From NCBI GenBank assembly GCA_036567985.1, contig DATCTK010000071.1, positions 1 through 19,845 of the forward strand: DNA of 19,845 bases, written 5' to 3'. Below, piece by piece: positions 13,819-19,845 of this stretch (its first letter is position 1; every line of letters begins with the position of its first letter). The position numbers were made by a program, and so were the translations under genes. Origin of the DNA: SZUA-229 sp036567985. GTDB taxonomy: Bacteria > Pseudomonadota > Gammaproteobacteria > SZUA-229. The notes beneath the pieces are model-generated. The model saw only the letters and a list, made by a program, of their open reading frames with translations, ran no database searches and was not told the origin of the DNA.

Positions 13819-15228
13819 ATGGCCGGAAAAACCCTGTACGACAAATTATTTGATTCCCACGTGGTGCGCACCGAGGACGATGGCACCGCGCTGCTGTATA
13901 TCGACCGTCATCTGGTGCATGAAGTCACCTCGCCCCAGGCTTTTGAAGGATTGCGCCTGGCGCACCGCAAACCCTGGCGCAGTGATACCGCACTGGCGGT
14001 GCCGGATCACAATGTGCCCACCGATGCGGTGGAGCGTAAAAAAGGCATTGCCGACCTGGTGTCACGTCTGCAGGTGGAAACCCTGGATGCCAACACCCGG
14101 GAGTTCGGTATCACCCAGTTTGATATGAATGACATTCGCCAGGGCATAGTGCATGTGATCGGTCCGGAGCAGGGGGCAACCCTGCCCGGTATGACCCTGG
14201 TGTGTGGTGATTCCCACACCGCGACCCACGGTGCCTTTGGTGCCATGGCCTTTGGTATCGGCACCTCGGAAGTGGAGCATGTGCTGGCCACCCAGTGCCT
14301 GTTACAGCGTCGCATGAAAAATATGCGGGTGAATGTGGAGGGTGAACTGGGTGCCGGTGTCACCGCCAAGGACATCGTACTGGCGGTGATCGGTGAAATC
14401 GGTACCGCCGGCGGCACCGGTTATGCGATGGAGTTTGCCGGTTCGGCGATTCGTGACCTGAGCATGGACGGCCGCATGACCATCTGTAATATGGCGATTG
14501 AAGCCGGCGCCCGTGTCGGCCTGGTGGCGGTGGACCAGACCACCATCGACTATGTGGCGGGACGTCCCTATGCGCCCAAAGGTGACCTGTGGGATCAGGC
14601 GGTGGCCGCCTGGTTTGACCTGAAGAGTGACGAGGATGCGGAGTTTGACCATGAAATCACCCTGCGCGCCGAAGACATCAAACCACAGGTTACCTGGGGT
14701 ACTTCACCGGAAATGGTGATCGGCATTGATGAAGAAATTCCCGACCCGGCGGCGGAGATTGACAAGGTCAAGTCGGAAGGCATGCAGAAGGCATTGCAGT
14801 ACATGGGACTGACGCCGGGTACACCGATTAACCAGGTAAAGATCGACAAGGTGTTTATCGGTTCCTGCACCAACTCGCGGCTGGAAGATCTGCAGGCGGC
14901 CGCCAGTGTGATCAAGGGTCGCAAGGTGGCGGATAATGTCAAACTGGCGATGGTGGTGCCTGGCTCGGGGCTGGTCAAACAACGTGCCGAAGAAGTGGGG
15001 CTGGATAAAATTTTTATCGATGCAGGTTTCGAGTGGCGCGAGCCGGGTTGTTCCATGTGCCTGGCGATGAATGCCGACCGGCTGGAATCGGGTGAGCGTT
15101 GCGCGTCCACATCCAACCGTAATTTTGAAGGACGCCAGGGCGCCGGTGGTCGAACCCATCTGGTGAGTCCCGAGATGGCGGCAGCGGCTGCCATTGCCGG
15201 GCACTTTGTCGATGTCAGAGATTTCTAG
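13819..15228 (+). CDS. leuC: 3-isopropylmalate dehydratase large subunit
   Basis: 469 residues (E. coli LeuC 466). Iron-sulfur ligands are C350 in F-I-G-S-C-T-N-S-R and C411/C414 in G-C-S-M-C-L-A-M-N. V-C-G-D-S-H-T-A-T-H-G-A-F-G (128-141) and D-H-N-V-P-T (63-68) are the aconitase-superfamily substrate segments. With LeuD it interconverts 2- and 3-isopropylmalate, the second step of leucine synthesis, in the cytoplasm. The C-terminal S-N-R-N-F-E-G-R-Q-G is normal for the family. First gene of leuCDB; leuD starts 67 bp downstream. The Shine-Dalgarno (GAGAG at 13807-13811) is moderate. Confidence 0.97.
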   Translation: MAGKTLYDKLFDSHVVRTEDDGTALLYIDRHLVHEVTSPQAFEGLRLAHRKPWRSDTALAVPDHNVPTDAVERKKGIADLVSRLQVETLDANTREFGITQFDMNDIRQGIVHVIGPEQGATLPGMTLVCGDSHTATHGAFGAMAFGIGTSEVEHVLATQCLLQRRMKNMRVNVEGELGAGVTAKDIVLAVIGEIGTAGGTGYAMEFAGSAIRDLSMDGRMTICNMAIEAGARVGLVAVDQTTIDYVAGRPYAPKGDLWDQAVAAWFDLKSDEDAEFDHEITLRAEDIKPQVTWGTSPEMVIGIDEEIPDPAAEIDKVKSEGMQKALQYMGLTPGTPINQVKIDKVFIGSCTNSRLEDLQAAASVIKGRKVADNVKLAMVVPGSGLVKQRAEEVGLDKIFIDAGFEWREPGCSMCLAMNADRLESGERCASTSNRNFEGRQGAGGRTHLVSPEMAAAAAIAGHFVDVRDF

Positions 15229-15295
15229 GCTGGCCTGTTAACGGCTTTGTATCAACCATTAATCAAACAGGTTTCAGCGCTTTCGAGGAAACACA

Positions 15296-15946
15296 ATGGA
15301 AAAATTTACTAAACTGAGTGGCGTGGTTGCGCCCATGGATCGACCCAATGTCGATACCGATGCGATTATTCCCAAGCAGTATCTAAAATCAATCAAACGC
15401 ACCGGCTTTGGTCCCAATGCCTTTGATGACTGGCGTTATCTGGATCCCGGTGCGCCGGATATCGATAACAGCACGCGGCGCATCAATCCGGATTTTATTC
15501 TTAATCAGTCGCCCTATAACAGGGCGGTGGTTTTGCTGGCGCGTAAAAACTTTGGCTGCGGCTCATCCCGCGAACATGCGGTCTGGGCGCTGGTGGATTT
15601 TGGTTTTCGCGCGGTGATTGCCCCCAGCTTTGCGGATATTTTCTTCAGCAACAGCTTTAAAAACGGTCTGTTGCCCATAGAACTGGACAGCGCCATTGTG
15701 AATGACCTGTTCAAAAAAGTTGAAGCAAAAGAAGGTTATGAAATCACCATTGATCTGGATGCACAGAAAGTCATCACCGAAGACGGTGATGAGTACCTGT
15801 TTGAAATCGATGCCTTTAAAAAGCATTGCATGCTCAATGGACTGGATGACATTGATTTAACCTTGCAGCATGCCGAGGAAATCAGGACTTATGAAGCAAA
15901 GCGTAAACAGTCCGCGCCCTGGCTTTTCCCGGCGGCTGCGGAGTAA
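15296..15946 (+). CDS. leuD: 3-isopropylmalate dehydratase small subunit
   Basis: 216 residues, slightly longer than the 201 of E. coli. R-P-N-V-D-T-D-A-I-I-P-K-Q-Y-L (17-31) and N-F-G-C-G-S-S-R-E-H-A (85-95) are the conserved LeuD blocks; the second forms the loop that recognises the substrate. I-A-P-S-F-A-D-I-F-F-S-N-S-F-K-N-G (109-125) is also invariant. It completes the isopropylmalate isomerase with LeuC. GAGGAA at 15284-15289 lies 7 nt before the ATG. leuB follows after 61 bp with a weaker ribosome site. Confidence 0.97.
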   Translation: MEKFTKLSGVVAPMDRPNVDTDAIIPKQYLKSIKRTGFGPNAFDDWRYLDPGAPDIDNSTRRINPDFILNQSPYNRAVVLLARKNFGCGSSREHAVWALVDFGFRAVIAPSFADIFFSNSFKNGLLPIELDSAIVNDLFKKVEAKEGYEITIDLDAQKVITEDGDEYLFEIDAFKKHCMLNGLDDIDLTLQHAEEIRTYEAKRKQSAPWLFPAAAE

Positions 15947-16007
15947 AGGGCTGCGAGCTGCACCGCGGCAAGTTTAAGTATTGAACGATTGAATTAGGGT
16001 TTTACAC

Positions 16008-17084
16008 ATGACACAAAAAATAGCAATTCTGCCCGGCGACGGTATCGGCAAGGAAATCGTTGCAGAAGCGGTCAAGGTGATTAATTTTCTGCAGGCCGAG
16101 GGCGCGCTGGATGTGGAACTGACTGAAGCACCGGTGGGCGGTGCCGGTTATGATGCGGCGGGCGAGCCTTTACCCGCATCAACTTTAGAATTATGCAGGG
16201 CATCCGATGCCATTTTACTGGGTGCAGTGGGCGGCCCGCAGTATGAATCACTGCCACGGGATAAGCGCCCGGAAAAAGGCCTGCTGGGTTTGCGTTCCGA
16301 GTTAGAACTGTTTGCCAATCTGCGCCCGGCAATTTTATATCCACAACTGGCGGATGCCTCATCGTTGAAAGCCGAAATTGTGGCGGGCCTGGATATTATG
16401 ATTGTGCGTGAACTCACCGGGGGCATCTATTTTGGCCAGCCCCGTGAGATTACTACAAAAGACGGTGAGCGTTATGCCTATAACACCGCCGGTTACAAGG
16501 AAAGCGAAATCGAGCGTATCGGTCGCGTGGCCTTTGAAACCGCAATGAAGCGTGACAAGCGTGTGTGCTCGGTGGACAAGGCAAATGTGCTGGAAGTCTC
16601 CGAGCTGTGGCGTGAAGTGATGGAGCGGGTGGCGAAAGACTACCCAGAAGTTGAACTCAGCCATATGTACGTGGATAACGCAGCCATGCAGCTGGTGAAA
16701 TGGCCCAAGCAATTCGATGTGATGGTGACCAGCAACCTGTTCGGTGATGTGCTGTCCGATGCAGCCGCCATGCTCACCGGCTCGATTGGCATGTTGCCAT
16801 CGGCCTCGCTGGATGCCAATGGCCGCGGCATGTACGAGCCGATTCATGGTTCGGCGCCGGACATTGCCGGCAAGGGCATAGCCAACCCACTGGCGACTAT
16901 TCTCTCGGTATCGATGATGCTGCGCTACAGCCTGAATAATCCCGCGGTTGCACAACGCATTGATGATGCAGTGGGTAAGGTGCTGGATCAGGGCTTGCGT
17001 ACCGCGGATATTATGTCACCCGGTTGTACCGAAGTGGGTACCGCGGCCATGGGTGATGCGGTGCTGGCTGCTCTCAAGGGCTAA
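16008..17084 (+). CDS. leuB: 3-isopropylmalate dehydrogenase
   Basis: 358 residues (E. coli LeuB 363). L-P-G-D-G-I-G-K-E-I starts the protein. L-L-G-L-R-S-E-L-E-L-F-A-N-L-R-P-A holds the substrate arginines, R-E-L-T-G-G-I-Y-F-G carries the catalytic tyrosine, and V-D-K-A-N-V-L the catalytic lysine. T-S-N-L-F-G-D-V-L-S-D supplies the metal-binding aspartates, and H-G-S-A-P-D-I-A-G is the NAD-binding loop. It oxidises and decarboxylates 3-isopropylmalate to 2-ketoisocaproate, the third leucine step. The 272-bp gap to asd contains a mobile element. Confidence 0.97.
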   Translation: MTQKIAILPGDGIGKEIVAEAVKVINFLQAEGALDVELTEAPVGGAGYDAAGEPLPASTLELCRASDAILLGAVGGPQYESLPRDKRPEKGLLGLRSELELFANLRPAILYPQLADASSLKAEIVAGLDIMIVRELTGGIYFGQPREITTKDGERYAYNTAGYKESEIERIGRVAFETAMKRDKRVCSVDKANVLEVSELWREVMERVAKDYPEVELSHMYVDNAAMQLVKWPKQFDVMVTSNLFGDVLSDAAAMLTGSIGMLPSASLDANGRGMYEPIHGSAPDIAGKGIANPLATILSVSMMLRYSLNNPAVAQRIDDAVGKVLDQGLRTADIMSPGCTEVGTAAMGDAVLAALKG

Positions 17085-17110
17085 GCCGAAAAAACCTGTT
17101 GAAGATTGAT

Positions 17111-17130
17111 ATAAATCCGCATAAATCCGC
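17111..17130 (+). repeat. Tandem 10-bp direct repeat downstream of leuB
   Basis: ATAAATCCGC occurs twice in direct succession, 20 bp upstream of the hairpin element. No role is evident. Confidence 0.6.
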
Positions 17131-17154
17131 GATAACAGAAAATCGTTAATCTAA

Positions 17155-17305
17155 GGAAGCTCTGAATAATTCATCTATGAATGATCAGAGCAAAAACAAA
17201 TTAAAATGCGATTTTTATTTGTTTTTCATTTTCAATAACTTAGCAGTTATTGAAAATGGCGGCACATCCCTGTGCCGCGGAACCTCTGAGTTTTTCAGAG
17301 GTTCC
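17155..17305. mobile_element. Hairpin-array MITE-like element, 151 bp, with CTAA target duplication
   Basis: Flanked by CTAA at 17151-17154 and 17306-17309, and bounded by imperfect inverted ends (GGAAGCTCTGAATAATTCAT against the complement GGAACCTCTGAAAAACTCAG, 16 of 20). Hairpin 1 is 17159-17191 (GCTCTGA/TCAGAGC, inner ATTCAT/ATGAAT). Hairpin 2 is 17192-17226 (15 of 16 bp, loop GCG). Hairpin 3 is 17227-17258 (14 bp perfect, loop TAGC). Hairpin 4 is 17259-17278 (8 bp perfect, loop TCCC). Hairpin 5 is 17279-17305 (11 bp perfect, loop GTTTT). Hairpins 2 to 5 abut with no unpaired base between them. No protein is encoded. YTAR targets and these ends suggest IS5-type mobilisation in trans. Confidence 0.8.
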
Positions 17306-17356
17306 CTAATTATCACAGTAAACTGAACGAAAAAACGAATTACAAAGGATAAGATT

Positions 17357-18379
17357 ATGAGCAAAACATATGATGTAGCCGTTGTTGGTGCCACCGGTGC
17401 GGTAGGCGAAACCATGTTGTCGATTCTGGCGGAACGCAAGTTTCCGGTGGGCAAGGTGTACGCACTGGCCTCCGAGCGTTCGGCAGGCAAAAAAGTTGAA
17501 TTCGGCGATCGCATGATTACGGTTGAAAACCTGGCGGACTTCGATTTTTCCAAAGTACAGATCGGCCTGTTCTCGGCCGGCGGTTCAATCTCCGCCGAAT
17601 TTGCGCCCAAAGCAGCAGCGGCCGGATGTGTGGTGATCGATAACACCTCGGAATACCGCTACGATAAAGACATCCCGCTGGTGGTGCCGGAAGTGAATCC
17701 CCATGCCATTGCCGGTTACACCACTAAAGGCATTATCGCTAACCCCAACTGCTCAACCATCCAGATGATGGTGGCACTGAAGCCGATTTACGATGCGGTG
17801 GGTATCACCCGTATCAATGTCTGCACCTACCAGGCAGTTTCCGGCACCGGCAAGGAAGCGATTGAAGAACTGGCGGGGCAAACTGCGCGCCTGCTCAATG
17901 GAAAACCGGCGGAAAGTCACGTTTATCCCAAGCAGATTGCATTTAATGTGCTGCCGCACATTGATGTATTCCAGGACAACGGCTATACAAAAGAAGAAAT
18001 GAAAATGGTCTGGGAGACCCGCAAGATCATGGAAGATGAAAGTATTCAGGTGAACCCGACCGCCGTGCGTGTGCCGGTTTTTTATGGCCACTCGGAAGCG
18101 GTGCATATTGAAACCCGCGACAAACTGAGCGCACAGGCATGCAGAGAACTACTGGAAAAAGCACCCGGTGTCACTGTGCTGGATACCCGTGAAGACGGTG
18201 GCTATCCAACCGCTGTGACCGAAGGCGCAGGCCATGATGCAACCTGGGTGGGGCGTATTCGCGAGGATATTTCACACGAGAAAGGTCTGAATCTGTGGGT
18301 TGTGTCAGATAATGTGAGAAAGGGTGCTGCATTAAATAGTGTTCAAATTGCTGAGATTTTGATAAAAGACTATTTATAA
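17357..18379 (+). CDS. asd: Aspartate-semialdehyde dehydrogenase
   Basis: 340 residues. The N-terminal V-V-G-A-T-G-A-V-G (9-17) is the NADP-binding loop. The nucleophile is C132 in N-P-N-C-S-T. R238 in A-V-R-V-P-V-F-Y-G and H245 in G-H-S-E-A-V-H are spaced as the substrate arginine and catalytic histidine of the E. coli enzyme (R267, H274). It reduces aspartyl phosphate to aspartate semialdehyde, feeding lysine, diaminopimelate, methionine and threonine synthesis. The sequence belongs to the shorter type common in Pseudomonas and Gram-positives rather than the 367-residue E. coli form. AGGA at 17346-17349 lies 7 nt upstream of the ATG. The element at 17155-17305 ends 51 bp before the start. 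Confidence 0.97.
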   Translation: MSKTYDVAVVGATGAVGETMLSILAERKFPVGKVYALASERSAGKKVEFGDRMITVENLADFDFSKVQIGLFSAGGSISAEFAPKAAAAGCVVIDNTSEYRYDKDIPLVVPEVNPHAIAGYTTKGIIANPNCSTIQMMVALKPIYDAVGITRINVCTYQAVSGTGKEAIEELAGQTARLLNGKPAESHVYPKQIAFNVLPHIDVFQDNGYTKEEMKMVWETRKIMEDESIQVNPTAVRVPVFYGHSEAVHIETRDKLSAQACRELLEKAPGVTVLDTREDGGYPTAVTEGAGHDATWVGRIREDISHEKGLNLWVVSDNVRKGAALNSVQIAEILIKDYL

Positions 18380-18396
18380 TCTATAGTTACATCTGC

Positions 18397-18419
18397 ATGC
18401 TAAAGTTCATTCTTAGCAT
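18397..18419 (+). terminator. Weak hairpin after asd
   Basis: ATGCTAA (18397-18403) pairs with TTAGCAT (18413-18419), but the stem is AT-rich and only a few T follow. Possible attenuator or partial terminator before fimV. Confidence 0.3.
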
Positions 18420-18509
18420 TTCAAAGGAAGGGTGTGTATTCTCCACCTGTTTTTTAGATAACGATGTAATAAAAATAGACTTTTACAGGATCGAGTGAGG
18501 GGATTACTT

Positions 18510-19845
18510 GTGCGCAAATTAACACTGAGCCTTGCCGTGATGGCTGCCCTGTTGCCAGCCCGCGGCTATCCATTGGGGTTGGGTGAAATAGAGCTAAATT
18601 CGGCGCTAAATCAGGAACTTAATGCAGAAATAGAAATATTGTCAGCATCCCCTGAAGACGCAGAGCAGCTGATTGTACAGCTGGGCAGCCGCGAGGCCTT
18701 CAACCGTGCAGGTATCGATCGACCGTATCTGCTGCAACAGCTTAAATTCAAGGTTGTCGACAGGAATGGTGCGCCCTATATCAAGGTGTTTACCAACTCC
18801 GCGGTGCGAGAGCCCTTCCTCAGCTTCCTGCTGGAAATTGACTGGCCGCAGGGTAACCTGCTGCGTGAATATACCCTGTTACTCGACCCGCCGGTATACA
18901 ACACCGGTGCTTCAACAGGTGCACCTGCCGAGGGCGGCCACCCTTTTATTGATCCGGCTGATACGCAAAGCCCGTCTCAGTCGGCCACTCAACAATATTA
19001 CCCCGATGCTTCCGCCGCAGGTGGCGCGACCATTAGCTCCGATTCCGGTCGCAGCATGAGCTACCAGGCGCCGGCCCAGACTCGTCAGACCTCAGGCACT
19101 TATGCCCCGGCCGCTGCGCGCGACTCAGTAGAAAAGTACCGGGTTAAGGAAAATGACACCCTGTGGAGCATGGCCAGTCGCATGCGCCCCGATGACTCAG
19201 TCAGTGTTGAGCAGATGATGCTGGCGCTGGTGCGCAAGAACCCTGAAGCCTTTATCCAGGAAAACATAAACGGCGTAAAGCGCGGTTATATCCTGCGTGT
19301 GCCGGATCGGGATGAAGCCTTACAGATTAATCGCCAGCAGGCGCTGTCACAGGCCAGAGAACATGCGGCGTTGTGGCGTGAATACACACGTGCGGCAAGC
19401 AGTGCAACACCGGCCTCCGCGATGGAAGCAAAGCCCGCAGCCACAGATAGCAGCAGCGCTGCAGATTCGGCTTCGGGTCAGCTGTCGATTGTTGGAGCCA
19501 GTGAAGAAGCGGGCAGCGAACATGCCGGCAGTGCACAGGCACCTGGCTCCGAGCTGGAACGCCTGCAGCAGGAACTGGCCTATGCCCGTGAGCAGCTGGA
19601 ATCGGAACGCATTGAGAAGGAAACCCTGCGCTCACGTCTGAGTGATCTGGAGCAGAAAGTACAGAGCGTCATTAATATGGACGACGCGCAGCTGGCGGAA
19701 CTGCAGCAGAGTCTGCAACAGGATAGCGCGACAGAGGAACTGGCAACCGAGGACACTGCTGTCGATGAACTGGCGGAGGAAGCCATTGAAACCGCTGAGG
19801 TTGCCGCCGAAGTGGCCGAGGACGCCGTCGAAGGTATGGTTGAAG
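18510..19845 (+). CDS. fimV: FimV-family peptidoglycan-binding hub protein, N-terminal part (runs off window)
   Basis: Open to the window end (445 codons visible). GTG 18510 is chosen because GAGGGG at 18497-18502 lies 7 nt upstream; GTG 18495 overlaps that site. A signal peptide runs to about residue 20. The hallmark G-L-G-E-I-E-L-N-S-A-L-N-Q-E-L-N-A-E-I follows. An N-terminal domain to about 130 is followed by a Pro/Ser/Ala-rich linker and a LysM domain (about 210-257: Y-R-V-K-E-N-D-T-L-W-S-M-A). Then come a helical segment, a coiled coil (about 346-400) and a highly acidic repeat-rich region. In Pseudomonas FimV localises to the cell pole, promotes type IV pilus assembly and raises cAMP through CyaB. 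The usual TPR C-terminus lies beyond the window. Position after leuB-asd matches Pseudomonas gene order. Confidence 0.93.
   Translation, partial: MRKLTLSLAVMAALLPARGYPLGLGEIELNSALNQELNAEIEILSASPEDAEQLIVQLGSREAFNRAGIDRPYLLQQLKFKVVDRNGAPYIKVFTNSAVREPFLSFLLEIDWPQGNLLREYTLLLDPPVYNTGASTGAPAEGGHPFIDPADTQSPSQSATQQYYPDASAAGGATISSDSGRSMSYQAPAQTRQTSGTYAPAAARDSVEKYRVKENDTLWSMASRMRPDDSVSVEQMMLALVRKNPEAFIQENINGVKRGYILRVPDRDEALQINRQQALSQAREHAALWREYTRAASSATPASAMEAKPAATDSSSAADSASGQLSIVGASEEAGSEHAGSAQAPGSELERLQQELAYAREQLESERIEKETLRSRLSDLEQKVQSVINMDDAQLAELQQSLQQDSATEELATEDTAVDELAEEAIETAEVAAEVAEDAVEGMVE

Noticed and set aside
14595..15204. Long antisense frames opposite leuC (up to 199 codons)
   Set aside because: They are shadows of a GC-rich coding gene, have no family motifs, and mirror the leuC codon pattern.
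17279..17305. Intrinsic terminator for leuB
   Set aside because: The 11-bp stem is strong, but CCCTAAT follows instead of a T-run, and the stem is part of the larger mobile element.
17215..17646. 143-codon leftward frame across the leuB-asd gap and asd
   Set aside because: It is antisense to asd and runs into the hairpin element; no ribosome site or recognisable domain.

Overview
The window looks like a chromosomal segment of a free-living gammaproteobacterium. The evidence is the gene order leuC-leuD-leuB-asd-fimV with a LysR-type gene divergent from leuC, the order arsC-wrbA-DUF2069, and a DbpA with a Pseudomonas/Enterobacteria-like C-terminal domain; these arrangements are known from Pseudomonas and relatives. 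The species cannot be named from the sequence. No RNA genes, CRISPR arrays, intact transposases or prophage modules were seen.

Layout. At 185-487 there is a small stand-alone HNH-fold protein whose catalytic His position reads Gln. It faces a leftward three-gene operon at 521-2212: two UPF0145/YbjQ-family proteins (one soluble, one membrane-anchored) and a membrane-anchored M48 metallopeptidase. A divergent intergenic region carrying four GGATAAA heptamers separates this operon from dbpA (2363-3745). Next is a 262-bp miniature inverted-repeat element (3847-4108) inserted into a 42-codon reading frame. The leftward arsC-wrbA-DUF2069 operon (4190-5608) follows. A well-formed promoter then drives a LysM lipoprotein that ends in a strong intrinsic terminator (5805-6506).

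From 6705 to 9548 a tightly packed operon encodes a periplasmic thioredoxin-like protein, a TolC-type outer-membrane protein, a short HlyD-like periplasmic adaptor and an acylphosphatase; no inner-membrane pump gene accompanies them. A stand-alone PilB/GspE-type ATPase (9672-11456) converges on a CPA2-type cation/proton antiporter (11470-12675). Between the antiporter and the LysR gene (12797-13669) lies a palindromically arranged 7-bp tandem repeat.

The last third is leucine and aspartate-family biosynthesis. leuC, leuD and leuB (13819-17084) encode isopropylmalate isomerase and 3-isopropylmalate dehydrogenase. asd (17357-18379) makes aspartate semialdehyde. fimV (18510 to the window end, open) encodes a LysM/coiled-coil peptidoglycan-binding polar hub protein. 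A perfect dyad with T-N11-A geometry lies near position -65 of a predicted leuC promoter, which suggests LysR control of leuCDB. The leuB-asd gap holds a 151-bp element bounded by CTAA repeats and built almost entirely of back-to-back hairpins.

Most notable are the two non-coding insertion elements (3847-4108 and 17155-17305). They share the terminal sequence GG(A/T)A-C/G-CTCTGAA and have YTAR-like 4-bp target duplications, as IS5-type elements do. One has broken a small ORF whose frame is restored exactly when the element and one target copy are removed.
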